A DNA stretch of 39,075 nt from an uncultured Parabacteroides sp. (GCA_949287365.1 CASEGC010000058.1:1-39075), one strand, 5' to 3'. Shown: positions 25,102 to 33,614, numbered from the stretch's first letter. Notes: a model not told the origin generated them from the sequence alone. Made by a program: numbers and translations.

Positions 25102-26493
25102 TCAGAACAACGAATAAGTCAGCGTGAAAGCGAGGTTTCCGTACCAGCGCGCGAAGTCCATATTCTCACGCCCCGAATAATAATAGCTCAGGCGCCCTTC
25201 CGCCGCCAAGCGCAGTTGAGGCGAGAAATAATAATACAAGTTCAGGAAAACGCTCGTATTGGTGTCGCCGAAGGAATCGCCATCCCTATCGGAATCCTTG
25301 TAGGAGAACTTCCGCCAGCCCAAATCCTCCTGCACGCCGAAGTTGATGTTCGTCCGCGAGTTCGGGTAATAGCCGAAAGCGTATTTGGCGGTGAGGTTGG
25401 CGTTATAGCGGTTCTCTTTCGTCTCAGAGCCCGCGCCGCTCTCCTCTTCCGAATACTGATATTCATATCCTCCATACGCTTCCACCAAGGCGGAGTTCTG
25501 CCAATAGAGATTCATCGGTTTCTCGTATTCCAAACGCACGTTACCCATGATAGAGGGGCGCAAATATCGAGAATTAGCATGGGAATCCCAATCGTATCTC
25601 TCATATTCAATCTTCTTGTCATAATCATCAAAACCGAAACCGGGCGTGATGCCACCGCTAATCTCCATACCCGATTTACGTTCGAACAGGTCGCCATACA
25701 TCCAGTAATCGTAGAGCGTGGTGAAGTAGGAAGCCCCATTGGAGGCCAGTGCGCCACTCTTCACGAGGAAAGAGTCCACCGCCGTCACCTCGTCTATCAA
25801 ACGCAGGCGGGCGTCGAAGAAACGCTTGTTCTTCACCGTGGAAATCAGTTGGGCGAACTCGTAGATTTCCTCGTCCGTCAGTTTCCGGTTCATCACCTTA
25901 CGCTTCGAGAGGTTCTCCAATATATAGATGGCCTGCCGCGCGTCCTCCACCCGCTCGATACGACCCTTTCCCACCCGTAAGGGAATCGACAGCCTGATGG
26001 ATTTGGAGGTTGTCTTAACGTCTTCCCATGAGACTTGATAAGCATCAATACCGGAAGATTTCAAGCCCGTTATCAGGAACGACACTTGCCCGCCGGTCTC
26101 GAAAAACAGGCCGTCGTAATCGTCCCCGTAAAAACGGCTGCTGTTGTCGTAACTGAGCCCCAACGTATAACTCCGGTTCTTCTCGTCTTCAAGGTTCTTC
26201 TCATACTCGCCGGAGAAATCGAAACTCGCCTTCTGCGTGCCGCGGAAAGTACGCGTGTTACGATAGCGATTGAACACCGCGTCAAAATCGCCGTTCACAT
26301 GGCTGTCCAAACCATCCGACTTCTTATAATCGTGAAACTCTCCCGCCGTGTTCAAGGAGAAATCCAGCTCGTTGCGGGTAATGTCCGGCAGGCGATATTT
26401 ACTCAAGTCATAATCCTTGTACTCCTGTCCCCACGCGCTCGCCGCGCCCATCGCGAGCGACAAGATACTCCACTGTATAAACTTCGTTTTCAT
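25102..26493 (-). CDS. Putative outer-membrane beta-barrel protein of unknown function
   Basis: The 463-residue product has a signal peptide (MKTKFIQWSILSLAMGAASAWGQ). Long runs of alternating aromatic/polar strands follow (KASFDFSGEYEKN, SYTLGLSYDNSSRFYG, NVRLEYEKPMNLYW, TKYAFGYYPNS-like strands). It ends in the strand LAFTLTYSLF with the terminal Phe typical of outer-membrane barrels. A helical segment (VEDARQAIYILENLSKRKVM then DEEIYEFAQLISTVKNKRFFDARLRLIDEVTAVDSF, about 190-250) interrupts the barrel and may be periplasmic. I do not recognise a named family. The ATG at 26493 is chosen because it gives a signal peptide and is preceded by a promoter-like sequence. Confidence 0.72.
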   Translation of the reverse strand: MKTKFIQWSILSLAMGAASAWGQEYKDYDLSKYRLPDITRNELDFSLNTAGEFHDYKKSDGLDSHVNGDFDAVFNRYRNTRTFRGTQKASFDFSGEYEKNLEDEKNRSYTLGLSYDNSSRFYGDDYDGLFFETGGQVSFLITGLKSSGIDAYQVSWEDVKTTSKSIRLSIPLRVGKGRIERVEDARQAIYILENLSKRKVMNRKLTDEEIYEFAQLISTVKNKRFFDARLRLIDEVTAVDSFLVKSGALASNGASYFTTLYDYWMYGDLFERKSGMEISGGITPGFGFDDYDKKIEYERYDWDSHANSRYLRPSIMGNVRLEYEKPMNLYWQNSALVEAYGGYEYQYSEEESGAGSETKENRYNANLTAKYAFGYYPNSRTNINFGVQEDLGWRKFSYKDSDRDGDSFGDTNTSVFLNLYYYFSPQLRLAAEGRLSYYYSGRENMDFARWYGNLAFTLTYSLF

Positions 26494-26515
26494 GATACTA
26501 TATAATTTAAAAGTT

Positions 26516-26553
26516 TGTAGGCATTTTGATTCCTCGCTATGCCTACAAATATA
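26516..26553 (-). promoter_or_regulatory. Promoter -7 element and leader hairpin of the outer-membrane protein gene
   Basis: On the minus strand TATATTTG (26553-26546) matches the TAnnTTTG -7 element, with a TTG 19 bases upstream. A perfect 9-bp stem, TGTAGGCAT at 26516-26524 with ATGCCTACA at 26539-26547, overlaps the -7 end and the expected transcript start. This could make the 5' end of the mRNA a stem-loop or be an operator. Confidence 0.5.
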
Positions 26554-26584
26554 ATCACTTTGAACTACCAAACAATTGTTTCAG

Positions 26585-26734
26585 TTACTTTTTCAACACA
26601 AACTTGTAAGGTTTCATGCTTTTATCGTCCACTTGGATGTAAAGAACGTACATTCCGTCACGTAATGCGCTTACATCAATATTCGTATCGATTTCCTTAT
26701 TCACATAGCCCGTTTCTAAAAAGTAAATCTCTTC
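26585..26734 (-). pseudogene. C-terminal remnant of a small secreted protein gene
   Basis: One minus-strand frame reads 49 codons to a stop and looks like the end of a secreted beta-sandwich or sorting-type tail: EEIYFLETGYVNKEIDTN, then DVSALRDGMYVLYIQVDD and KPYKFVLKK. It has no start; an in-frame stop precedes it. An ATG in another frame (26740-26738) sits in an ATCATGA context much like the start of the neighbouring outer-membrane gene, but reads only 13 codons. The picture fits a gene that lost its middle by an internal deletion. The adjacent DUF3244 gene may be a relative. Similarity is by eye only. Confidence 0.5.
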
Positions 26735-26758
26735 TCATGATACATTAAATTTAAAAAG

Positions 26759-27112
26759 TTAATAAATAAAGAATTCACCATACACGTTATTAAATCCATC
26801 AGTGATGCGCAACGTACCTTCTTCCGTATTTAAAGGAATAACCAAAGTAGGCGTATCGCCCGTCTCCACCTGTTCCTGATAGACAATCATGCCATCCGCA
26901 TCCGTTACTTCCACCGTAACACTTCCTAAATCCGCATGGAAATTTACGATTAGTTCATCACTCGTTTCATCGATGAAAACATTCACCGGCAGTTCCCTCG
27001 GAGGAGCTGTTTTTTTATGCCGCCAGTCTCCATCGTCATCTTTTCCTTCCATAAAACAAGGCCAAACGCAAGCTAACGCGATTGCCATTCCTAAAAATTT
27101 AAGTGCTTTCAT
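26759..27112 (-). CDS. DUF3244 domain-containing small secreted protein
   Basis: The 117-residue product has a signal peptide (MKALKFLGMAIALACVWPCF). A compact beta-sandwich follows: VNVFIDETSDELIVNFHADLG, VTVEVTDADGMIVYQEQV, TPTLVIPLNTEEGTLRITDG and a last strand VYGEFFIY. This is the layout of DUF3244, a Bacteroidales family of exported proteins of unknown function. It may be periplasmic or surface-associated. The gene lies 180 bases downstream of the TPR-HTH regulator gene on the same strand, and its other neighbour is a broken relative-like fragment. No clear promoter was found in 27113-27292, which is AT-rich and otherwise featureless. Confidence 0.7.
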   Translation of the reverse strand: MKALKFLGMAIALACVWPCFMEGKDDDGDWRHKKTAPPRELPVNVFIDETSDELIVNFHADLGSVTVEVTDADGMIVYQEQVETGDTPTLVIPLNTEEGTLRITDGFNNVYGEFFIY

Positions 27113-27292
27113 TTCGTATTTCGATTTTTATTGACTCAAAGAAAACGTTATCATCCTATATCTCCATAGAAAAGGAAGAAAAACAGACGGACAGCGCATG
27201 AAGATAACGCATTGATAATCAAATATCATAAAGAGAATTCATAGGACAACTACAGGCATAAATACCCATTCATACCATTAATAAACAGGCAA

Positions 27293-29005
27293 TTAAAGCA
27301 AATTGATAAGATATATACGCAAATCGATACCTTTTCCCGTGATTCCTAACTTCTGACGTACACGCTGGCGGCGTTTATTGACGGAATCGGGCTGGATATT
27401 CAATAATATCGCCTCGCCAACGGTATCAAAACGAAACAGGCACAAATAACAATATCGCGATTCCACGTCGGTTAAAGTGAACTTGCTTAACATCGCCGCG
27501 AAAGCGGGATAAATCTCATTAACAATAGAAACGATGGCTTTCCAATCCTTTTCCATCAGAAGTGGTCCGGTAGTGCCCGGAACCACCTTTTGGGATAGCT
27601 TTCTCAATTTTTTGCCGATAGCGGACGAGAACAGCAACGCCTCCCGCCGCTCCACCAATTTCCGGAAAAGAGTCGATTCCTCCCGCTCCAACCGCTCGTA
27701 TTCCACCCTATGTTCCTCCTTCGCATTCAACGCTTGAAGCTCTTCCCGCATTCGGCTCAAAGTTTCCCGCAATTTCAATAGCTCGTTGCTTTTTCGCTCC
27801 AAATCGATTCGCTGCCTATAAATCTTCCTGTTCTTCCGGTTAAGCGCCACGAAATAGAGGGATAACAGGAACAAGCAAAGCGACATAAAGATACCCGAAA
27901 GAATCTGCAGGTTCAGTTTATGCGTTTTCAGCTGGACGTTCTCTAACGCGATTTTCGCCCGTTCATATTTCTTTTCGGCCTCAATGACATTTTCCCTATT
28001 TCGCAAGGCCATAATGGAGTCTGACATTTCATTATAGGCTTCCAAATAGGCCAAAGCCCTGTCCAAATACCCCTCTGCCTTTTCCAGTTTATAATATTTA
28101 TAAGTTATGGAAACGGGCGTTTTCTTATTCAGCATAGGCAATTCCCGAGCCTTATCCAAACACATACGCGCCTTTTCTAATTCTCCACCCTTAATATAAA
28201 TACCCGCCAACGCGCAATAATCCGGAGCCATATCCTCATCGGAAATAGCGATAGCTTTCCAAAAATATTTTTTAGCAAGTAGTGTGTCACCTAAACTTTT
28301 ATACACATTTCCCAAAGCGTTGGCGATATAGGCCCTGTCGGAGGAATCGCCGATAGCGGTCAGGATGGTGTCCGCCCGCGAGATATAGGGAAGAGCCACT
28401 TCCGCCGAGTCGGCGAAAACATACATACGCCCCACATCACGCAAGGCGTAAGCCGCGCTACGCATATTGCCCGCCTCGCGGAAATAGGCTTCCGCCTCCG
28501 CGTATCTCACCCTGGCGAGCGGATAGTTTCCCTCGTAATCATAGAGATCGGCGGTGTAGCTGCAAATATAGCCGGCTTGGTTGTAATCCCCACACGCCAA
28601 GGCGGTCTTGAGAGACTCCTTGTAGATTCTCATCGCCCGCTCGTACTCCTTGTCCGCCACATACGAACGGCCAAGGTAAAGCCCCATCCTCGCCCGCTCC
28701 CGCGGCGTGCCGCGGGAACGAAGCCGCTCGTACGCCAAGCGGAAAGGCTCGGGAAAAGGCAAGTCTACGTAAAGCGTGTCCGCCACCCGCCCGTACAACT
28801 CACACCAACGGAGCAACTGCCCGCGGCTCAACTCCTCGGGCAGCCGGATACTGTCCAGCAGGACGTGCGCGCTGTCCGGCGCGGTGGCGAACACCGCCTC
28901 GGCACGGTCGATAAGCCGCGCCTCCGCCCGCTCGTCGCGGCAGCCCGTCAACGCCATCCAGCCCGGCAAGAGCGTCCAAAACAGCCATTTCATCGCCTTT
29001 CTCAT
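27293..29005 (-). CDS. Membrane-bound TPR sensor with C-terminal helix-turn-helix
   Basis: The 570-residue protein starts with a lipoprotein-like signal (WMALTGCRDE). About residues 25-340 are tetratricopeptide repeats (for example GLYLGRSYVADKEYERAMRIYKESL, AYIANALGNVYKSLGDTLLAKKYFWKAI). A transmembrane helix (ILSGIFMSLCLFLLSLYFVAL, about 364-384) comes next, then a charged coiled coil (about 388-440). A C-terminal LuxR/sigma-4-like helix-turn-helix (LTDVESRYCYLCLFRFDTVGEAILLNIQPDSVNKRRQRVRQKLGI is split here as TDVESRYCYLC and SVNKRRQRVRQKLG, about 510-555) ends it. This suggests periplasmic TPRs sensing a ligand and a cytoplasmic DNA-binding end: a one-component transmembrane regulator. 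The target genes are unknown; the DUF3244 gene downstream is the nearest candidate. Start could be 29005 or 28993. Confidence 0.78.
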   Translation of the reverse strand: MRKAMKWLFWTLLPGWMALTGCRDERAEARLIDRAEAVFATAPDSAHVLLDSIRLPEELSRGQLLRWCELYGRVADTLYVDLPFPEPFRLAYERLRSRGTPRERARMGLYLGRSYVADKEYERAMRIYKESLKTALACGDYNQAGYICSYTADLYDYEGNYPLARVRYAEAEAYFREAGNMRSAAYALRDVGRMYVFADSAEVALPYISRADTILTAIGDSSDRAYIANALGNVYKSLGDTLLAKKYFWKAIAISDEDMAPDYCALAGIYIKGGELEKARMCLDKARELPMLNKKTPVSITYKYYKLEKAEGYLDRALAYLEAYNEMSDSIMALRNRENVIEAEKKYERAKIALENVQLKTHKLNLQILSGIFMSLCLFLLSLYFVALNRKNRKIYRQRIDLERKSNELLKLRETLSRMREELQALNAKEEHRVEYERLEREESTLFRKLVERREALLFSSAIGKKLRKLSQKVVPGTTGPLLMEKDWKAIVSIVNEIYPAFAAMLSKFTLTDVESRYCYLCLFRFDTVGEAILLNIQPDSVNKRRQRVRQKLGITGKGIDLRIYLINLL

Positions 29006-29085
29006 CCCTCTCCTCACGCTTTGAGGCGCAAGTTAAGCCAAAAAAGCGATTTGAGCAAGAGAACGACGCACGAGAAAACCTCCGG

Positions 29086-29147
29086 AAAAACACGTGCGTG
29101 TCTCGGAAAAAACACGGTCGTGTTTCCGCGAAAACATGCACGTGTTG
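29086..29147. repeat. Multi-arm inverted repeat, copy E
   Basis: AAAAACACGTGCGTGT pairs with the ACATGCACGTGTTG region, and the centre is ACACGGTCGTGT (29112-29123), the same centre as copy A. It lies between the yoeB stop and the start of the TPR regulator gene, both leftward. Confidence 0.85.
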
Positions 29148-29158
29148 TCGGAAATTCT

Positions 29159-29428
29159 TTACTTTTTCGTGTAGTGATATCTTAAAGAAAAGACATAAAC
29201 CTCTATACGATTGTCGTGGACGGAATAAACGATCCGATGTTCCGAATTGATACGCCTCGACCATTTACCCTTTAACTCATATCGAAGAGGTTCCGGCTTG
29301 CCGATACCCGTGAAAGGATGCGCCAATATATCGGCGAGCAATCGCTTGATTCGTTGGGCTATAGCGGGGTCATTCCTCTTCCAATACTCCCAATGTTCCA
29401 TCGCCGTTGGAGTAAAAATCAGTCTCAT
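29159..29428 (-). CDS. yoeB: YoeB/Txe-type mRNA interferase toxin
   Basis: The 89-residue protein follows YoeB almost end to end: MRLIFTPTAMEHWEYWKR, HPFTGIGKPEPLRYELKGKW with the catalytic Glu region, WSRRINSEHRIVYSV with the conserved Arg, and the C-terminal SLRYHYTKK with the catalytic His and Tyr. YoeB is a ribosome-dependent RNase that cuts mRNA in the A-site when freed from YefM. All catalytic residues are present, so the toxin should be active. Its start overlaps the antitoxin stop as ATGA, the normal arrangement of this pair. Confidence 0.95.
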   Translation of the reverse strand: MRLIFTPTAMEHWEYWKRNDPAIAQRIKRLLADILAHPFTGIGKPEPLRYELKGKWSRRINSEHRIVYSVHDNRIEVYVFSLRYHYTKK

Positions 29429-29679
29429 AACTCATCCAAATCAACCGCTATCCCTTTACCCGCTTTCAAATCTTCCTCTCCCTTGCGGATATCATTCATG
29501 GTCTGTTCGGAAGAGAGGATATACTCTGTCTCTTTCAAGGAATTGTATTCCTCCAATGAAATCATCACGACCCCCGTGCCGTTTCCCCTATTAATGATAA
29601 GCGCATCGCAATCGTTGATAACGGAATCGATATATCCTTTTAAATTCGCTCTTAAATCCGTGTAATTCGCGGTTCTCAT
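29425..29679 (-). CDS. yefM: YefM-type antitoxin (Phd/YefM family)
   Basis: The 84-residue protein begins MRTANYTDLRANLKGYIDSV, the Phd/YefM DNA-binding fold. The GTGVVMISLEEYNSLKETEYIL core follows, then an acidic, disordered-looking C-terminal tail (EEDLKAGKGIAVDLDEL) that would cover the YoeB active site. It neutralises YoeB and, with it, represses its own promoter. The ATG at 29679 is chosen over an upstream in-frame start because it has a strong GGAGGAATT ribosome site, unusual in Bacteroidetes, and matches the family N-terminus. Confidence 0.94.
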   Translation of the reverse strand: MRTANYTDLRANLKGYIDSVINDCDALIINRGNGTGVVMISLEEYNSLKETEYILSSEQTMNDIRKGEEDLKAGKGIAVDLDEL

Positions 29680-29703
29680 AATTCCTCCTTCATTAATGAA
29701 ACG

Positions 29704-29735
29704 CAAAGATACGTACTTATTTACGTACTTCCAAA
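29704..29735 (-). promoter_or_regulatory. yefM-yoeB promoter with two operator-like repeats in the spacer
   Basis: On the minus strand TTTG (29735-29732) is followed after exactly 20 bases by TATCTTTG (29711-29704), a textbook Bacteroidetes sigma promoter. On the plus strand the spacer holds two direct repeats TACGTACTT (29710-29718 and 29722-29730) with 12-bp periodicity. Bound YefM-YoeB there would block sigma, which explains autoregulation. Confidence 0.8.
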
Positions 29736-29775
29736 CAATATAAATCTTAGTTTACCGTAATCCGTGACCCGCGAA

Positions 29776-30747
29776 TCACTTTTTCCGTTCCACGATATAA
29801 TTGGCGAGGGCGGCGAGGGATTGACGCGCGGGCGAGTCGGGCAAACGGTTCAATTCGGCGAGCGCCTTGTCGCGGTATTCCGCCATGCGACGTTCGGCGT
29901 AAGCGACACCCCCCTTCACCTTGGCGTAGGCGATAAGCTCGTCGATATTCGTGTCGGAGAAATCCTTGGAAAGAATCATACGCAGATAAGGCGCGGCCTC
30001 TTCCCCACCCTGCCGCAAGGCGTACAAAAGAGGCAAGGTCACTTTTCCCTCGCGGATATCGTTACCCGTCGGCTTGCCAAGGTCGCTATTCTTGAAATAA
30101 TCGAAGATATCGTCCTTGATTTGGAAACTATAGCCCATCAGCTCACCAAAGCGGCGGCAAACGGCTACGGTCTCGTCCGACGCACCCGCCGATATCGCCC
30201 CTATCTCGGCGCAGGCGGAAAGCAAGGAAGCCGTTTTCTTATGGATGACTTGCAGGTAAAGGTTCTCGTCGAGGACACTCTCGTCAGCGGTTTCCAATTG
30301 CTTGATTTCCCCCTCGGAAAGTTCCCTGCCGAGGTTGGAGACAATCTCCACGATACGCAGGTCGCCCGTATGGATGGAACGAATCAAGGCGGTGGAAAGG
30401 ACGTAATCGCCCACGAGGACGGCCACGCGGTTGTCGAAGATGGCGTTGAGCGAAGGCAGGCCGCGACGTTGCTTGGTCTCGTCTATCACGTCGTCATGAA
30501 TCAACGTGGCGGTATGGAGCAATTCAAGGAAGATGGCGGCATTGATGGTATTGTCTCTCACCCCGCCGCACGCCTCCGCCGTCAGCAACACCAACAACGG
30601 ACGGATATGTTTTCCGGTGGCGTTCAGCAAATGTTCGATAGCCGAGCTCAACAAACGGGTGTCGCTCCGTAAAGAGGCCTCAAATTCCTCGTTGAAACGG
30701 GCGAAAGCGGCGGCCACCGGCTCTTCTATTTTCTTTCTCTCTTCCAT
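29776..30747 (-). CDS. Polyprenyl diphosphate synthase (trans-isoprenyl, IspB-like)
   Basis: The 323-residue all-helical enzyme has GKHIRPLLVLLTAEACGG (substrate-binding Lys and Arg, about 44-61). The first Asp-rich motif is LIHDDVIDETKQRRG (about 84-98). GYSFQIKDDIFDYF holds the second Asp-rich motif (near 210). It condenses isopentenyl diphosphate onto allylic diphosphates to make the long side chain of menaquinone. Chain length is not determinable by eye. The ATG at 30747 (MEERKKIEE) is chosen because the upstream extension in the long frame is not family-like and runs into the promoter region shared with polA. It is divergent from polA. Confidence 0.93.
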   Translation of the reverse strand: MEERKKIEEPVAAAFARFNEEFEASLRSDTRLLSSAIEHLLNATGKHIRPLLVLLTAEACGGVRDNTINAAIFLELLHTATLIHDDVIDETKQRRGLPSLNAIFDNRVAVLVGDYVLSTALIRSIHTGDLRIVEIVSNLGRELSEGEIKQLETADESVLDENLYLQVIHKKTASLLSACAEIGAISAGASDETVAVCRRFGELMGYSFQIKDDIFDYFKNSDLGKPTGNDIREGKVTLPLLYALRQGGEEAAPYLRMILSKDFSDTNIDELIAYAKVKGGVAYAERRMAEYRDKALAELNRLPDSPARQSLAALANYIVERKK

Positions 30748-30848
30748 AAATATCCTCAACGACACGCGAAAGTAAGAAAAAGTATCAGGATTTAAACGGT
30801 TTTTCGTACATTTACCGACCAATGTGAACTCAAAAACGTGTTAAAAGG

Positions 30849-33614
30849 ATGAAGTTACTTCTAATTGACGCTTACGCGCTCATTTATCGTTCATACTATG
30901 CGCTGATTAAAAGTCCGCGTATCAACTCCAAAGGGTTCAATACTTCCGCCATATTCGGCTTCGTCAACATCTTGGAGGAGGTATTGAAACGGGAAAAACC
31001 GACCCACGTGGCGGTGGGTTTCGACCCGCAAGGCCCGACGTTCCGCCACGAGGCGTTCGAACAGTACAAGGCGCAACGGGAAGAGACGCCAGAGGTAATC
31101 CGCCTCTCCGTTCCGATTATCCGCGACATTATCGACGCATACCGCATCCCGATACTTGAAGTGCCCCGCTACGAGGCGGACGACGTGATAGGGACCGTCG
31201 CCAAGCAAGCCGCCGCGCGAGGTTTCGAAGTCTATATGATGACCCCCGACAAGGACTACGGCCAGCTGGTAGCCGACCATATCTTCATGTACCGCCCCAA
31301 ATATGGAGGAGGCTACGAGGTGCTGGGCGTGCCCGAGGTGCTGGAGAAATATGGCCTCAGCTCGACCGGACAGATGATAGACTTGTTGGGATTGATGGGC
31401 GACGCGTCCGATAATATTCCCGGCTGTCCGGGCGTGGGCGAGAAGACCGCTCAAAAGTTGTTGGGCGAGTTCGGCAGCGTCGAGAATCTTTTGGCGAATA
31501 CCGACAAGTTGAAAGGGGCGCAAAAAAAGAAAGTGGAAGAGAACGCGGAGCGAATCCGTTTCTCGAAATTCCTCGCGACCATCAAGACGGATGTCCCCAT
31601 CGCATTCGACGCGGTCCTCTGCGAGAAAAAGGAACCGGACGAAACACGGCTCAAAGAGATTTACACGGAATTGGAATTTAGAACATTCCTTAACAAACTC
31701 AACGAAACATCCGAGAAACCGGTTTCCAAGGAGCCCGCTCAAGGCGATTTGTTCGCGATTTTCACGCCCAATCCTACGGACGCTCCCAAAAATTCGACTC
31801 TCGCGGACTTAAAATCCACCCCTCATACCTATCATCTCGCTGATACAGAGGAAAAACAGGATGATTTAGCCCGCTTTTTGGAGCGTCAGGAATTTTTCGC
31901 TTTTGACACGGAAACCGATGGCATCGACCCGCTGACCGCAAAATTGGTCGGTATGTCGTTCGCCGTGAAAGAATATGAGGCGTGGTATGTGCCCGTACCC
32001 GCCGACCCGAAAGAGGCGATGAAAATAGTGACACGCTTCTCTCCCGCCCTCCAAAACCCGGCGATACGGAAAATCGGACAAAACATCAAGTTCGACATTC
32101 TGGTGTTACGCAAATATGGAATCAAGGTAGCTGGTCCGCTGTTCGACACGATGATCGCCCATTACCTGCTGAACCCGGAGCTGCGCCATGGCATGGATTA
32201 TCTGGCGGAGACCTACTTGAAGTATCGGCCCGTCCCAATCGAGGAGTTGATTGGCCCAAAGGGGAAAAAACAGCTATCGATGCGCGACGTGCCCGTGGAA
32301 CGCATCGCCGAATACGCGGCCGAGGACGCAGACGTGACGCTAAGGCTACGGAACTTCTTCGCTCCCGCCCTGGAAAAGGAAGACTTGGAGAAACTATTCG
32401 CGGAAATAGAGATGCCATTGATTTACGTATTGGCGGATATGGAAGCCACGGGCGTGACCTTGGATACGGCGGCGCTGAAGCAATCGTCGGAAACGTTGAC
32501 CGTCACGATGCGCCGACTGGAGCGGGAAATATATGAACTGGCCGGGATGGAGTTCAACATCAACTCCACGAAGCAGGTCGGCGAGGTGCTATTCGACCGC
32601 CTGAAACTGGACGAGAAGGCGAAGAAGACGAAAACGGGCGGCTACAGCACCAGCGAGGACGTGCTGGAGAAGCTCCGCAACAAGCATCCCATCATCGGCA
32701 AGCTGCTGGAATATCGTACCCTAAAGAAGCTGTTGAGCACCTACATCGATGCCTTGCCCCTGCTAATCAGTCCAAGAGACGGCAAGATACACACCTCGTT
32801 CAACCAAGCGGTGACCGCCACGGGGCGCCTCAGCTCCACCAATCCGAACCTGCAGAACATCCCGGTACGCGACGAGCTGGGCCGCGAGATTCGCAAGGCG
32901 TTCATCCCCGACAATGCGGACTGCCTCTTCTTCTCGGCGGACTACTCGCAAATCGAGCTGCGCATCATGGCGCACCTGAGCGAAGACCCGCACATGATAG
33001 ACGCTTTCCGGAGCGGGGCGGACATTCACGCCGCCACCGCCGCCAAAATCTACGGCGTGCCGACCGACGAGGTGACATCCGATATGCGGCGCAAGGCGAA
33101 GACCGCCAACTTCGGGATTATTTACGGCATCTCCGTATTCGGACTCGCCGAACGGTTAAACATCCCCCGTTCCGAGGCGAAAGAGCTCATAGACGGTTAT
33201 TTCGTCACTTATCCGCACGTCAAGGAATATATGGACGCAAGCATCAAGGTAGCGAGAGAGAAAGGTTATGTGGAGACCCTCTTCAAGCGTAAGCGCTTCC
33301 TGCCGGACATCAACTCGCGCAACGCCACCGTGCGGGGTTACGCCGAGCGTAACGCCATCAACGCGCCCATCCAAGGAAGCGCCGCCGACATCATCAAGCT
33401 GGCGATGGCACGCATCTACGAACGTTTCGAGCGCGAGGGCTTACGAAGCAAGATGATACTACAAGTGCACGACGAGCTGAATTTCAATGTCTACAAAGAC
33501 GAGGAAGAGGAGGTCAGACGAATCGTGTTGGAAGAGATGGAGCATGTCGTCGAGCTACGGGTCCCGCTTATCGCCGATTGCGGCAAGGGAGCCAATTGGC
33601 TGGAAGCCCACTAA
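30849..33614 (+). CDS. polA: DNA polymerase I
   Basis: The 921-residue protein has three intact domains. The 5' nuclease (about 1-290) starts LLIDAYALIYRSYY and has EADDVIGTVAKQA and GDASDNIPGCPGVGEKTAQKLL. The 3'-5' proofreading domain (about 335-520) keeps all three exonuclease motifs: FAFDTETDG, IGQNIKFDIL and YAAEDADV. The polymerase domain has motif A DYSQIELRIMAHLSE, motif B RRKAKTANFGIIYG and motif C LQVHDELNF. Proofreading is therefore expected to work, unlike in some Gram-positive PolA proteins. It fills gaps and removes RNA primers and repair patches. A TACATTTA sequence about 40 bases upstream is a possible -7 element. A hairpin terminator follows. Confidence 0.97.
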   Translation: MKLLLIDAYALIYRSYYALIKSPRINSKGFNTSAIFGFVNILEEVLKREKPTHVAVGFDPQGPTFRHEAFEQYKAQREETPEVIRLSVPIIRDIIDAYRIPILEVPRYEADDVIGTVAKQAAARGFEVYMMTPDKDYGQLVADHIFMYRPKYGGGYEVLGVPEVLEKYGLSSTGQMIDLLGLMGDASDNIPGCPGVGEKTAQKLLGEFGSVENLLANTDKLKGAQKKKVEENAERIRFSKFLATIKTDVPIAFDAVLCEKKEPDETRLKEIYTELEFRTFLNKLNETSEKPVSKEPAQGDLFAIFTPNPTDAPKNSTLADLKSTPHTYHLADTEEKQDDLARFLERQEFFAFDTETDGIDPLTAKLVGMSFAVKEYEAWYVPVPADPKEAMKIVTRFSPALQNPAIRKIGQNIKFDILVLRKYGIKVAGPLFDTMIAHYLLNPELRHGMDYLAETYLKYRPVPIEELIGPKGKKQLSMRDVPVERIAEYAAEDADVTLRLRNFFAPALEKEDLEKLFAEIEMPLIYVLADMEATGVTLDTAALKQSSETLTVTMRRLEREIYELAGMEFNINSTKQVGEVLFDRLKLDEKAKKTKTGGYSTSEDVLEKLRNKHPIIGKLLEYRTLKKLLSTYIDALPLLISPRDGKIHTSFNQAVTATGRLSSTNPNLQNIPVRDELGREIRKAFIPDNADCLFFSADYSQIELRIMAHLSEDPHMIDAFRSGADIHAATAAKIYGVPTDEVTSDMRRKAKTANFGIIYGISVFGLAERLNIPRSEAKELIDGYFVTYPHVKEYMDASIKVAREKGYVETLFKRKRFLPDINSRNATVRGYAERNAINAPIQGSAADIIKLAMARIYERFEREGLRSKMILQVHDELNFNVYKDEEEEVRRIVLEEMEHVVELRVPLIADCGKGANWLEAH

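Noticed and set aside
27113-27292. Small RNA or hidden gene between the DUF3244 and TPR regulator genes
   Set aside because: The stretch is AT-rich with no good frame, promoter or hairpin.
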